Assembly: GCA_023392945.1 (NCBI GenBank)
Contig: JAEWNB010000136.1
Coordinates: 4,745 to 68,744, forward strand
DNA length: 64,000 bases
Direction of reading: 5' to 3'
From: Bacteroidota bacterium
Lineage (GTDB): Bacteria; Bacteroidota; Bacteroidia; Bacteroidales; WCHB1-69
Below are positions 19,818-29,389 of the stretch, piece by piece (the stretch's first letter is position 1; each line of letters begins with the position of its first letter). Below the pieces are notes generated by a model. That model was not told the origin of the DNA and searched no databases. It was given only the letters and a program-made list of their open reading frames with translations. Both the position numbers and the translations under genes were made by a program.

Positions 19818-20246
19818 ATGGCAAAACTTCATTGTTTAAGCGATTACGAGCCCAAATTACTGTTGGCTTTTAATGAAAGTCTGAAAGGAGATAAGCAATT
19901 CACCGATTTTTTATTCAGAAATGGATTTCCTGAACTTGCCGCATTATCAAATGCCATTACATCAGACACGGATGCTCTTGATTGGTTGCTTAAAAATGGG
20001 TTTCCTGAGTTTGCAATATTAAGCAATGCTATTGACAATGAGGAGAATGCAATAAAATGGCTAGACAAATATAACTGTACATTCCTATCAACATTTGCCG
20101 CAGCCTGTCGAAAGGATGATGCCGCTATAAAATGGTTTGCCGATAATAATCTCAAAATTTTTATTTTGATTATCAGAAGCATCCACGACATCCTCTTATT
20201 TCAGTCGTGGGATTCTTCTGATATTCACAAAAGAAGGCGAAGTTAG
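19818..20246 (+). CDS. Uncharacterised protein with ~25-residue repeats
   Basis: I do not recognise a named family. The 142-residue cytosolic protein is made of about four helical repeats of 25 residues, with recurring NGFPELA / NGFPEFA and W-L-K-N elements (units near 30, 55, 80 and 105). The pattern suggests an alpha-solenoid that binds a partner. The last 25 residues break the pattern and are coded by a long inverted repeat (20171-20223), so the native C-terminus may have been altered. It follows the thioredoxin gene after 7 bases and converges on the DUF3078 gene. Confidence 0.65.
   Translation: MAKLHCLSDYEPKLLLAFNESLKGDKQFTDFLFRNGFPELAALSNAITSDTDALDWLLKNGFPEFAILSNAIDNEENAIKWLDKYNCTFLSTFAAACRKDDAAIKWFADNNLKIFILIIRSIHDILLFQSWDSSDIHKRRRS
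20171..20223. repeat. Long imperfect inverted repeat at the 3' end of a CDS
   Basis: The left arm (20171-20189) and right arm (20204-20223) pair over about 18 bp with one mismatch and one bulge, around a 14-nt loop. There is no U-run, so it is not an ordinary terminator. It lies within the last 25 codons of the repeat-protein gene. Confidence 0.75.
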
Positions 20247-20260
20247 AGCCGAATCCGGTA

Positions 20261-21271
20261 TTAAAAGCTATAGCCTATTCCAAGACCAATCACTTCTTTA
20301 AACTGAACACGGGGACCTGTTGCGCCGCTTTTATCAGTAATCATGACCTGATCATAATACTTCAGTGAAGTATTTAAGGAAACATTCAGCACTTTCAGGA
20401 ACTGATAAGAGATGGAGAAATCCCAATCAACATCGAAATTCCCGAAAGGTTGTATTTTGGAAGTATAGGGTGAAAAAATCGAAAAAATGGTGATTATTTT
20501 CAAATTCTTAATTACCGAATAGTTCACGCCAGCTTTGAATGTCAAACCCAGATCAGCCTTATAAATTTGATTTACCGGAACTCCATAAGTAACCCTGAGC
20601 AAGCTGTCAGTACAAGTAGTAACACGTCCGGCAACCGGAGAAAGATAGAGAGAAAAGATGGCATTCGGTTTCCAGTCGATACCGACTGACAAATCGCTGT
20701 ATGAAGGAGAAGCCCAATTTGAGACATAATTTTCATTTTCCACTCCGCTAACCATTTTATATTCATAACCGGATACATATTGAGATCTAAAACCTCCTAA
20801 AACAGTAACGAACCAAGTTTTAGAAAACTCATAACCCAATTTTGTGCTGAATACAATTTTGTCATTTGATTTCCTCCAAGGATATAGCGTTTCAGGGACA
20901 TACATCAAACCAAAGTCAGTATCAAGATTTGAATCCCAGGCAATTTTTTTCTTTTTATACTTCAGAGTAAGATTGGCATATAAAACACCGGTAGCATTAT
21001 TATTTCCACCTCCGGCCCAGTTAAACAATCCTGTTTGCGAAACATTAAGCCCCACTATTCCGGAAAAATTCCAATAATCTTTTGCTTTAGGGACCTTAAT
21101 AGTATCATCAAATTGCTCTGTAGAAATCGGGTCTATTGATCCCACATTTGGAATTGGCACTTCAGCAGCAGTAAGTTCATATATTTCAGAAGAATTTGTA
21201 GCACTGTTTTGGGCATTTCCATAAAAGCCAATCAGCATAACAGCTGTCAGCAAGCACAATAATTTTTTCAT
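20261..21271 (-). CDS. DUF3078 outer-membrane-type protein
   Basis: A 336-residue protein with a signal peptide (about 1-20) and a DUF3078 domain, marked by NFSGIVGLNVSQTGLFNWAGGG (in outline) and the following WDSNLDTDFGLMYV. Alternating hydrophobic strands to the final aromatic residue (YSF) suggest an outer-membrane beta-barrel. Function is unknown. It is common in Bacteroidota. It converges on the repeat-protein gene, with only 14 bases between stops, and lies downstream of mscL on the same strand. Confidence 0.82.
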   Translation of the reverse strand: MKKLLCLLTAVMLIGFYGNAQNSATNSSEIYELTAAEVPIPNVGSIDPISTEQFDDTIKVPKAKDYWNFSGIVGLNVSQTGLFNWAGGGNNNATGVLYANLTLKYKKKKIAWDSNLDTDFGLMYVPETLYPWRKSNDKIVFSTKLGYEFSKTWFVTVLGGFRSQYVSGYEYKMVSGVENENYVSNWASPSYSDLSVGIDWKPNAIFSLYLSPVAGRVTTCTDSLLRVTYGVPVNQIYKADLGLTFKAGVNYSVIKNLKIITIFSIFSPYTSKIQPFGNFDVDWDFSISYQFLKVLNVSLNTSLKYYDQVMITDKSGATGPRVQFKEVIGLGIGYSF

Positions 21272-21310
21272 AGTAAAATTTGTAAGTTAATGATTACAAA
21301 ATATAACAAT

Positions 21311-21748
21311 CTATTTTAAACTCTCTTTTTTAAGTAGATCTCTAATTTCTGTAAGCAATTTTTCTTCATTGGTAGGTTCCGGCGGAGCAGGAGGGGTAAC
21401 AACTTCATCTTTCTTTCTAGCATCTCTAACTCTATTCAATGCTTTAACAACCAAGAAAATACAGAAAGCTACAATAACAAAATCGATGATTACCTGAATA
21501 AAATTTCCATAATTCCAGGTAACAGCCGGATTGGCAACTGCATCAACACCTGCCTCTCTCAAGATAAGTTTTAAATCAGTAAAGTTGACATTCCCAAGAA
21601 GTAATCCTATAGGGGGCATAATAATATCACTCACCAATGAAGTGATAATTTTTCCAAAACCGGCACCCAGAATAATACCGACTGCCATGTCCATCATATT
21701 GCCTTTAATGGCAAACTCTTTAAATTCTGCTAACATTCCTTTTTTCAT
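21311..21748 (-). CDS. mscL: Large-conductance mechanosensitive channel MscL
   Basis: MscL is a pentameric inner-membrane channel that opens on osmotic downshock. The 145-residue protein has the N-terminal amphipathic helix ([12 protein letters not shown]), TM1 with [13 protein letters not shown] and the PPIGLLLG segment, a periplasmic loop, TM2 (about 80-100), and a charged cytoplasmic helix at the C-terminus (TEIRDLLKK). Length and order match the family. It sits between the DUF3078 gene and the arginase-fold gene on the minus strand. Confidence 0.96.
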   Translation of the reverse strand: MKKGMLAEFKEFAIKGNMMDMAVGIILGAGFGKIITSLVSDIIMPPIGLLLGNVNFTDLKLILREAGVDAVANPAVTWNYGNFIQVIIDFVIVAFCIFLVVKALNRVRDARKKDEVVTPPAPPEPTNEEKLLTEIRDLLKKESLK

Positions 21749-21803
21749 AACTTCTTAATTTAAATTAATACTCTGAAATAACTATATTGAAACGTACACA
21801 ATT

Positions 21804-22979
21804 TTATCTATTAAGTTTATTATAGGTTCTCCACCATCTGTCAGGAATTTTATCATTGCATGCAATATCATAATCATTTTTTGAACAAGGCAAAAAATAT
21901 TTATGTTCCATCTCTTTTTTAATATTGATTACAGGCACCACCATCCACCATCTTCCGGATTTCTTACTACAATAGAATACCAACTCATCAATGGCATCGG
22001 AAACTGTAACGCTATGTCGGGTATAATTATTTTTATCTTTAAAAGAAGTATCATTTTGTCTGTTGAGGAATCCTTCAACAAAATACCAGATAACATGCCC
22101 GATAAGCTGAGAAGTTTGATTATTATAATCTAGTGTAGGATCATATTCATAAATGCCGAAAGAAGAGAGTTTATCGCTTAAACCGGCAAAGCGTGCCACT
22201 TGACAAATCTCCTCGCCGTAAAAACCATTTGCTGATGCATTTGGATTTCCCGGGGCATCCGTACGTCTAATGGCAGAAATATCAAGGGATAACATCTCTG
22301 CATTCCTAACTATGGGCTCAACTTCTTCCATATTTTTCCTCATCACCCCTACCCTATATATCTCAAAAAACAACTTATTCATCAAGTCAATATTTTCAGG
22401 GCTGTTTAAATAGGTTTGATAGCCAATGTTGGCATAATTGAGTAAAAAATTGGGTTGCTGTAATATAATTTTGCTTAAATAACTTTCGGAAGTCATGGGC
22501 TGATCCTCTCTTCCCAAATCAAAACGGGCATCCACAGAAACAATATTGACAACTTGCTCTAACAGTTCATAAGCTCTATAACAAGCAAAAGCCAAATCAT
22601 TACTTCCACCCAAAAGAATAGGGAAAACTTTTTTTTCAATAAGATAAGCAAGAATATCTGACAAGATGGCGTAGGTATCTTCTACTTTTTTTCCCGGTAT
22701 CAGGTTTCCCAGATCTAATATTCTTACAGGTTTATTCCAACAATACAAGCGATAAAACTGACGTCTTATTTCGTCAGGAGCCAAAGATGAAGAATGATTA
22801 TCACAACTATTTCGGGATTCAGGAATACCCAAAATAACAATATCAATATTGTCCAAGGTAATATCTTGGGAGGTTTCGTTTAAAAAAATAGTATTAATAA
22901 TTAGCTGCTTATCGTTGCTTACGTCAAAAAAGCCCAATGATTCAAGATCGACAGGAATAAAAAGAGAATCTAAATTCAT
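21804..22979 (-). CDS. Arginase-fold (ureohydrolase-like) protein with degraded metal site
   Basis: A 391-residue protein of the arginase/agmatinase/formimidoylglutamase fold. The three metal motifs are all altered. The usual GGDH is GGSND (124-128), DAHxD is DARFD (150-154), and SxDxD is SLDIS (231-235). Both metal-binding His and one Asp are lost, so the usual two-manganese centre is unlikely. It may be a regulatory or structural relative, as seems common in Bacteroidota. It has its own promoter box at 23009-23016, after topA. Automated labels such as formimidoylglutamase should be treated with caution. Confidence 0.8.
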   Translation of the reverse strand: MNLDSLFIPVDLESLGFFDVSNDKQLIINTIFLNETSQDITLDNIDIVILGIPESRNSCDNHSSSLAPDEIRRQFYRLYCWNKPVRILDLGNLIPGKKVEDTYAILSDILAYLIEKKVFPILLGGSNDLAFACYRAYELLEQVVNIVSVDARFDLGREDQPMTSESYLSKIILQQPNFLLNYANIGYQTYLNSPENIDLMNKLFFEIYRVGVMRKNMEEVEPIVRNAEMLSLDISAIRRTDAPGNPNASANGFYGEEICQVARFAGLSDKLSSFGIYEYDPTLDYNNQTSQLIGHVIWYFVEGFLNRQNDTSFKDKNNYTRHSVTVSDAIDELVFYCSKKSGRWWMVVPVINIKKEMEHKYFLPCSKNDYDIACNDKIPDRWWRTYNKLNR

Positions 22980-23008
22980 ATTTTAGAATTTGTTGAAAAA
23001 GACAAAAG

Positions 23009-23016
23009 CAAAGATA
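23009..23016 (-). promoter_or_regulatory. -7 promoter box for the arginase-fold gene
   Basis: TATCTTTG on the minus strand, 30 bases upstream of the ATG and just past the topA stop. It suggests separate transcription from topA. Confidence 0.6.
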
Positions 23017-23029
23017 TGAAAAAAAAAAT

Positions 23030-25519
23030 CTATTTTTTATTTTTTTTAATTTTCTTTTTAACAGTCGGAGTTGAAGATTCAATAATGGAAAGGCACTCCT
23101 GATAGGACAATAATTCGGGGGTAACTCCTTTTGGAATTTTATAATTATTGCTTCCATTAGTAAGATAAGCACCATAACGTCCATTCATTACTCTAATAGC
23201 CTCATTTTCGGGAAAAGCGAGCAGCAAGTTTTTATTTTTTCCGTTAAGAATAAACTCAACAGCCTGATCCAAGGTCATTTCAGCAACCTTAGTCCCTTTT
23301 TCCAATGTAATATTCTGACCATCATACTTCAAATAGGGTCCATATTTTCCCACTGCAACAGTCACTTCTTTATCCTTATAATTTCCAAGTAAACGAGGTG
23401 CCCTTTCCTGATCAATTTTATTCTTCTCTTCAATTAACTCAAGACATCTTTCATAGGATACCTCTGTCGGCTCTTCTCCTTTGGGTAAAGAGACAAACTT
23501 ATTATCATAACGGATATAAGGACCAAATTTCCCGATACCGACAATCAGATCATGTTCATTATACTGACCCACAATTCTTGGAAGTTTAAACAATTCCAGT
23601 GCCTCTTCCAGCGTGATGGTATCAAGGAACTGGGTTGACTTTAATCTGGCATAGCGAGGTTTTTCATCTTCATAATTTTCTCCGATTTGCACCATTGGAC
23701 CATACTTTCCAAGTTTTACAAAGACATTTTTACCCGAACGGGGATCTTGTCCGAGCGACCTCTCCCCACTAGCTTTGGTTGAATAGGTTATTGCCTGTTC
23801 AATAGACTTATGAAAATCGGCATAAAAAGTTTCAATCATTTTTTGCCATGATATCTGACCATCCGCAATATCGTCAAATTCCTTTTCAACTTTGGCAGTA
23901 AAACTATAATCAATAATTTTATCAAAATTGGACTGTAAATAATCATTTACAACTTTTCCAATGTCTGTAGGGAAAAGCTTATCCTTTTCATATCCATACT
24001 TTTCCTTTTTGGTTTCAATTTTGACAATATTATTTTTTAAAAACAGTTGTGTGTAATTTCTTTCATTTCCGGGTCTGCTTTCCTTAACCACATAAGATCT
24101 TTTTTGAATCGTGGAAATGGTCGGGGCATAGGTAGAAGGACGGCCAATGCCAAGCTCTTCCAGTTTTTTAACCAAACTTGCCTCTGTATATCTAACCGGG
24201 GGTGTTGCAAACTTCTGAGTAGCCGTAATTTCTTTATATAAAAGAGATTCTCCAATATTCAAAGCCGGCAATAATCCTTTAACCTCTTCATCTTCTTCAT
24301 CCTTAGATTCAATATAGATTTTAAGAAATCCAGGGAATAGCACTACCTCTCCGGAAGATATAAATTTCTCTTTTCTATTTGAAATTGGAATCGTAATAAC
24401 CGTCTTTTCTGTTTCTGCATCACTCATTTGGGAGGCTATCGTTCTTTTCCAGATTAATTCATATAACCTTTTGGCAAAAGTATCTCCCGGGATAGTATGA
24501 TTAGCCATAACCGTAGGCCGGATTGCTTCGTGTGCTTCCTGTGCTCCTTTGGTCTTGGTAACATACTTTCTATATTTAAAATACTCCTTTCCAAAGAGCG
24601 TTGTAATTTCTTCTTTTGCAGAGGCAATAGCATAATCTGACAGCACAACAGAGTCGGTTCTCATATAGGTAATATAACCCGCTTCGTACAATTGTTGAGC
24701 AATAACCATTGTTTTACTTACTGAAAAGCCAAGCTTACGTGAAGCTTCTTGTTGCAGAGTAGAAGTAGTAAAAGGAGCAGAAGGTGATTTTTTTCCCGGA
24801 TTTTTTTCAACAGCAGCAACAGAGAAAGTGGCATTTTTACAATCTTCCAGAAAAGAAGCAGCGTCTTCATCCCCATTAAATTTTTGATTTAATTCAGCCT
24901 CCAGTTCAATTTTCTCATCTTTTGCAGGATGAAACAATCCTACAACTTTATAAGAAGAGTCTGATTTAAATTTATGAATTTCATTTTCCCGCTCAACAAT
25001 TAATTTAACTGCAACCGACTGAACTCTACCCGCTGATAGTTGGGGTTTAACTTTTCGCCAAAGAACCGGAGAAAGCTCAAATCCGACCAATCTGTCCAAA
25101 ATTCTTCGGGCTTGTTGTGCATTTACAAGGTCAACATCAAGTTGACGGGGAGATGCCAATGCTTTTTCTATTGCAGATTTGGTGATTTCATGAAATACAA
25201 TTCTTTTAATCTTATCTTTTGGGATATTAGCAGATTCAATAAGATGCCAGGAAATGGCTTCTCCTTCGCGGTCATCATCAGTTGCAAGCCATACAGTATC
25301 GGCATTAGCAGACATTTTTCCAATATCGGCAACCAATTTCTTTTTGTCGCTAAGTATTTCATAAAGGGGCTCAAATCCCTTTTCCACGTTAATTCCCAAA
25401 TCCTTTTGAGGCAAATCACGCACATGTCCCTTACTTGAAATAACTTCAAACTCTTTTCCAATAAACTTTTGAATAGTTTTAGCTTTTGCCGGAGATTCAA
25501 CAATGATAAGATTTTTCAT
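23030..25519 (-). CDS. topA: DNA topoisomerase I
   Basis: TopA relaxes negative supercoils by cutting and passing single strands. The 829-residue type IA enzyme begins with the Toprim domain (LIIVESPAKAKTI). It carries the DDREGEAISWHL acidic motif near residue 100, and the catalytic Tyr is in YITYMRTDS near residue 290. Instead of zinc fingers, the C-terminus has four repeats with GKYGP / GKFGPYIRYD / GKYGPYLKYDG / GRYGAYLTNG elements, a form common in Bacteroidota, then a poly-Lys tail. It lies downstream of the FAD-synthetase and pheT genes with short gaps and is probably cotranscribed. Confidence 0.97.
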   Translation of the reverse strand: MKNLIIVESPAKAKTIQKFIGKEFEVISSKGHVRDLPQKDLGINVEKGFEPLYEILSDKKKLVADIGKMSANADTVWLATDDDREGEAISWHLIESANIPKDKIKRIVFHEITKSAIEKALASPRQLDVDLVNAQQARRILDRLVGFELSPVLWRKVKPQLSAGRVQSVAVKLIVERENEIHKFKSDSSYKVVGLFHPAKDEKIELEAELNQKFNGDEDAASFLEDCKNATFSVAAVEKNPGKKSPSAPFTTSTLQQEASRKLGFSVSKTMVIAQQLYEAGYITYMRTDSVVLSDYAIASAKEEITTLFGKEYFKYRKYVTKTKGAQEAHEAIRPTVMANHTIPGDTFAKRLYELIWKRTIASQMSDAETEKTVITIPISNRKEKFISSGEVVLFPGFLKIYIESKDEEDEEVKGLLPALNIGESLLYKEITATQKFATPPVRYTEASLVKKLEELGIGRPSTYAPTISTIQKRSYVVKESRPGNERNYTQLFLKNNIVKIETKKEKYGYEKDKLFPTDIGKVVNDYLQSNFDKIIDYSFTAKVEKEFDDIADGQISWQKMIETFYADFHKSIEQAITYSTKASGERSLGQDPRSGKNVFVKLGKYGPMVQIGENYEDEKPRYARLKSTQFLDTITLEEALELFKLPRIVGQYNEHDLIVGIGKFGPYIRYDNKFVSLPKGEEPTEVSYERCLELIEEKNKIDQERAPRLLGNYKDKEVTVAVGKYGPYLKYDGQNITLEKGTKVAEMTLDQAVEFILNGKNKNLLLAFPENEAIRVMNGRYGAYLTNGSNNYKIPKGVTPELLSYQECLSIIESSTPTVKKKIKKNKK

Positions 25520-25584
25520 TCTATTTATTTAGTTTTCAATTTTGCAATTTTCTTTTTTTATTTTTTAACCCAAAAGGATATTAC

Positions 25585-26148
25585 TTATAAAGAATGACCC
25601 AGCAATTCTTCAGCCGTTTTAAAATCCTTCTTACTTATATGCTTCCTAATAATGGCAGATCTGACTACACAATCTTTAACAATATATTCAGGAATCTTGA
25701 TTATCTCAATATTTTCTCTTTTGGCGATATCAACGACTGTATCATAATTTCCTTCCCTATTTTTGCCAAAAGAATGATTTGGTCCCATCACGATGGCTTT
25801 TGCACGAATAGTATTGACAATGATTTTCTCAAAATATTCAGTAGAAGACATTTCAGAAAATTCTTTTGTAAAAGGAATGATTATTAAATAATCAATTTTC
25901 TCCTTTTCAAGAAGTTTTATTTTTTCTTCAGGAGTATTGATGAGGAAAAAGTCTGAATTTGGATTTAGCAGTTGCTGCGGATGAGGATCAAAAGTAATCA
26001 CAACGCTCACCCCATTTAATCGGGCAGCGCTGTCTTTAAGTTGTTGTAGTATTTTGCGATGTCCTAAATGAACTCCATCAAAGGAGCCCACCGTAACAAC
26101 CGGATTCACAAATTTCGGAATTATATCAATTGAAGTAATAATTTGCAT
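25585..26148 (-). CDS. ribF: FAD synthetase domain protein, RibF without the riboflavin kinase half
   Basis: Bacterial RibF is usually about 310 residues: an N-terminal FMN adenylyltransferase domain and a C-terminal riboflavin kinase. This protein has only 187 residues and stops after LLGHSL, just where the kinase domain would begin. The adenylyltransferase signature GSFDGVHLGH (21-30), TFDPHP and the late RSAIIRKHI segment are intact, so FAD synthesis from FMN is likely. Only 65 bases separate it from topA, so no split kinase domain is hidden downstream. FMN must come from a kinase encoded elsewhere. Confidence 0.85.
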   Translation of the reverse strand: MQIITSIDIIPKFVNPVVTVGSFDGVHLGHRKILQQLKDSAARLNGVSVVITFDPHPQQLLNPNSDFFLINTPEEKIKLLEKEKIDYLIIIPFTKEFSEMSSTEYFEKIIVNTIRAKAIVMGPNHSFGKNREGNYDTVVDIAKRENIEIIKIPEYIVKDCVVRSAIIRKHISKKDFKTAEELLGHSL

Positions 26149-26179
26149 AGTATATTTCCAAGTCTGATTTTGAGTTTTT

Positions 26180-28639
26180 TTATCTTAATCTTGCTCCAAT
26201 CTCTTTTTCATAAGCGGCAATTAATTTACTCATAACTTTATTAATCTCTTCCTCACTTAATGTTCTTTCATTATGTTGAAGAATAAACTGAAGCGCATAA
26301 GACTTCTTCCCTGCTTCAATCTGATCTCCTTCATAAACATCAAACAACCTTACTTGTTTTAATAATTTTGAGCCATACTTAATTGCAATAAATTCAAGTT
26401 TTTCATAACTAATATCACGGTCAATGACCAGGGCCAAATCTCTTTTCACTTCAGGGGCAAGTGAAATCTGCCGATATTCAACTTCCGATTTAAAGCAATT
26501 GGGATAAAGCATATCCAAATAGATTTCAGCATAATAAACCGGCTTTTTAATATCAAAGTATTTTAACACCTTGGGGCCAATTTTACCCATTTTAAGAATC
26601 TGATTTTCCCCTAAAAAGTAACATAAGTTTTCCATAAAAAGAGTTGAATCGTCCACAGAAGTAGTCAGCTGCAAAATGGGGAAATTTAAAATCCTGAAAA
26701 GATTATGCACATAATTCTTTAACAGGAAGAAATCCATCTCCTGAGCTGCTTGGCACCAATTAGCGTTTCCGGAATTACCGGTTAGAAAGATGCTTAAAAC
26801 AGGATTTTCAATAAAACGGTTAGAAACGACATCTTCTTTAGTTGCCGTCATATTTTTTTGGTAACAATTGCCGAATTCAAATAATTTGAGATTTGGATTC
26901 TTATTATTGATGTTTCGGACAATATTTTCAAGTCCGGAAAACAACAGAGACTGACGAAGCACACTCAACTCACTGCTTAGGGGATTCAAAATGGCAACTG
27001 TTCTGTTTTCATCAATAAAATCGAAACTTTGAGAATATGATTTTTTAGTAAGAGAATTGTTCATTATTTCAAAAAAACCATTGCCTGCAAGATATTGAGA
27101 GATTATTTTCTGAAAATCAGAATTTAAGATTTTTTTATCGACCGAGAGTTTATAGGTCATGGTATCGGGAATCTCGATATTGTTATAACCATATATTCTT
27201 AAAATCTCTTCAATCAAATCGATAGGTCTGGTCACATCATTTTTGTTAAGAGGAATCGTAACCATCAACTGTTCTTCTCTATTGGCATGTACTTCCATCC
27301 CAAGCAACAATAAAATATTGGAGACCAACTGTCTGTCAATATCCTTCCCGGCTACTCTGTTAATTTCATCAAAGCTGAGAATTATTTTTTTGCGTTCAAT
27401 TTCAGTCGGGTATATATCAGTAATTACAGATATTTTAGTAGCACCGGTCAATTCCTGAATCAGGTTAACAGCTCTTTTGATGGCATATTTAGTTATTTCG
27501 GGATCACAACCACGTTCATATCTGAAAGAGGCATCTGTTTTAAGATTGTGCCGTTTAGAAGTTTTTCTGATAGAACAGGGATTGAAATAAGCACTTTCCA
27601 AAAATACATTTTTCGTATTAAAAGTAACACCTGACTTAACGCCGCCATAAACTCCGGCGATGCACATTCCCTCTTCTTCATTGCAAATCATGAGATCTTC
27701 ACTACTTAGTTTTACTTCATGACCATCCAAAGTTGTAAAAGGAGTTCCTTCAGGGAGTTTTTTTATAATTACTTTATTTCCGATTATTTTGTCAGCATCA
27801 AATGCATGAAGTGGCTGCCCAATTTCGAACATTATATATTGAGTAACATCCACCACATTATTGATAGGGCGGCAACCTATTGATCGCAATCTGTTTTTAA
27901 GCCACTCGGGGGATTCTCCTACTTCAACATCATGAATGGTCAATCCTGTATAACGCGGACAACCAATTTTATCTTCAAGAACAATATCTACAGCGCTCAT
28001 TTTAGCAGACGGGATATAGTCTTCAACATTGGGATAAATAATGGGAGAACAGGGTATATTATTTACTTTAAGAACGGCATACAAATCTCTGGCAACTCCA
28101 AAATGAGATATTGCATCACTTCGGTTTGGAGTAAGTCCAATATCAAAAATGGCATCATTCTCGACCTTAAAATAGGCGGCAGCAAGAGTTCCGGGTTTAG
28201 CATTTGCATCCAGCACCATTATTCCGTCGTGAGAGGACCCAATTCCAATTTCATCTTCAGCACAAATCATTCCTTCGGAAACAACCCCTCTTATTTTTGA
28301 TTTTTTAATTACAAAAGAATCCTGATCATGATATACAACAGCTCCAATAGTTGCAACCACTACTTTTTGTCCTTGTGCAACATTAGCAGCTCCGCAAACT
28401 ATAGTAAGCGGTTGCATTGTCCCTGTATTCACAGTGGTAATATGAAGATGATCGGAGTCAGGATGATTCTCACAAGTTAGTACTTCTCCAATTACAAAAC
28501 CATCCAAACCACCTTTTACTGTTTCGAAATCTTCAAAACATTCAACTTCCAGACCACAATCTGTCAAATACTTAGCAGTATCCTCGAGGGACAAATCGAA
28601 ATTTATATATTGTTTGAGCCAATTAAAAGAGATTTTCAT
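26180..28639 (-). CDS. pheT: Phenylalanyl-tRNA synthetase beta subunit
   Basis: The large subunit of heterotetrameric PheRS. The 819-residue protein has the N-terminal EMAP-like tRNA-binding domain (about 40-155), B3/B4 editing domain, B5 domain, the catalytic-like core and a C-terminal ferredoxin-fold anticodon-binding domain (about 720-819, starting near QISLAPEVKRDLALVID). The length is standard. pheS is not beside it, as in many Bacteroidota. A -7 box lies 53 bases upstream, and the ribF-like gene follows after 31 bases, then topA. Confidence 0.97.
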   Translation of the reverse strand: MKISFNWLKQYINFDLSLEDTAKYLTDCGLEVECFEDFETVKGGLDGFVIGEVLTCENHPDSDHLHITTVNTGTMQPLTIVCGAANVAQGQKVVVATIGAVVYHDQDSFVIKKSKIRGVVSEGMICAEDEIGIGSSHDGIMVLDANAKPGTLAAAYFKVENDAIFDIGLTPNRSDAISHFGVARDLYAVLKVNNIPCSPIIYPNVEDYIPSAKMSAVDIVLEDKIGCPRYTGLTIHDVEVGESPEWLKNRLRSIGCRPINNVVDVTQYIMFEIGQPLHAFDADKIIGNKVIIKKLPEGTPFTTLDGHEVKLSSEDLMICNEEEGMCIAGVYGGVKSGVTFNTKNVFLESAYFNPCSIRKTSKRHNLKTDASFRYERGCDPEITKYAIKRAVNLIQELTGATKISVITDIYPTEIERKKIILSFDEINRVAGKDIDRQLVSNILLLLGMEVHANREEQLMVTIPLNKNDVTRPIDLIEEILRIYGYNNIEIPDTMTYKLSVDKKILNSDFQKIISQYLAGNGFFEIMNNSLTKKSYSQSFDFIDENRTVAILNPLSSELSVLRQSLLFSGLENIVRNINNKNPNLKLFEFGNCYQKNMTATKEDVVSNRFIENPVLSIFLTGNSGNANWCQAAQEMDFFLLKNYVHNLFRILNFPILQLTTSVDDSTLFMENLCYFLGENQILKMGKIGPKVLKYFDIKKPVYYAEIYLDMLYPNCFKSEVEYRQISLAPEVKRDLALVIDRDISYEKLEFIAIKYGSKLLKQVRLFDVYEGDQIEAGKKSYALQFILQHNERTLSEEEINKVMSKLIAAYEKEIGARLR

Positions 28640-28691
28640 ACATCAAACACATTTAGTTACAATAAAATTATATTTTCAAAAAAATTGGCTG

Positions 28692-28699
28692 CAAAGATA
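28692..28699 (-). promoter_or_regulatory. -7 promoter box for pheT
   Basis: TATCTTTG followed by CA on the minus strand, 53 bases upstream of the ATG. Confidence 0.6.
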
Positions 28700-28740
28700 A
28701 TATATATATATTAAATATTAAAAATACGCCCTAAATTATA

Positions 28741-28971
28741 TTATGGGACAGGGTCATAACCACTTCCACCCCAAGGATTACACGACAACAAACGTTTAAT
28801 AGTCAACCACCCTCCTTTAAAAGCTCCATGTTTAGTAATGGCTTCAATGCCATAATTTGAGCAAGTGGGCAGATAACGACACTGACGCCCCAGAAAAGGA
28901 GATAGCGTTACCTGATACAGTTTAATCACCAAGATAAAAAAGGAAGACAATAAATGATTTATTTTATTCAT
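28741..28971 (-). CDS. yidD: Membrane protein insertion efficiency factor YidD
   Basis: A 76-residue protein of the YidD family, which helps YidC insert membrane proteins. The hallmark [15 protein letters not shown] segment, the [25 protein letters not shown] end and the N-terminal amphipathic helix (about 8-26) are present. It lies 10 bases after rnpA, the classic neighbour, but rpmH and yidC are not here. Confidence 0.94.
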   Translation of the reverse strand: MNKINHLLSSFFILVIKLYQVTLSPFLGRQCRYLPTCSNYGIEAITKHGAFKGGWLTIKRLLSCNPWGGSGYDPVP

Positions 28972-28981
28972 ATAAGTGATA

Positions 28982-29389
28982 TTACACCAATTGCGATATT
29001 TTTTTTAACAAATCAACCATTACTCTTTCAATCAACTTATAGTCAGGAATTACTTTTCCGACATAAACAAATAACAAGGCAACTCTATTAGTTACACCCG
29101 AGGTAGATGGCATAAGAACTTGCTTATTATTAAGACGATAGGATTCTCTGATAATTCTTTTAATTCTATTTCTATCTACTGCATTTTTAAAATTTCTTTT
29201 AGGTACAGAAATTGCAATTTGATTGCATTCATTACCATCTTTAACCGGAACAAAAAGTGCATAGCACTTAATTGGATAAATAAAAAGCGAAGTTCCTTTA
29301 ACAATAATATTTTGAAGTAATGTTTTCGAAGTAATTCTCTCTTTCTTTTTGAAAGAAAGTGATGTTAAACTATCTTCTTCGGGTAGCAT
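28982..29389 (-). CDS. rnpA: Ribonuclease P protein component
   Basis: RnpA binds the RNase P RNA and aids 5' processing of tRNA precursors. The 135-residue protein shows the RNR signature in [23 protein letters not shown] (in outline) with many basic residues. It overlaps hemD by 20 bases and is followed by yidD after 10 bases, giving a hemD-rnpA-yidD unit typical of Bacteroidota. The RNase P RNA gene is not in this window. Confidence 0.94.
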   Translation of the reverse strand: MLPEEDSLTSLSFKKKERITSKTLLQNIIVKGTSLFIYPIKCYALFVPVKDGNECNQIAISVPKRNFKNAVDRNRIKRIIRESYRLNNKQVLMPSTSGVTNRVALLFVYVGKVIPDYKLIERVMVDLLKKISQLV

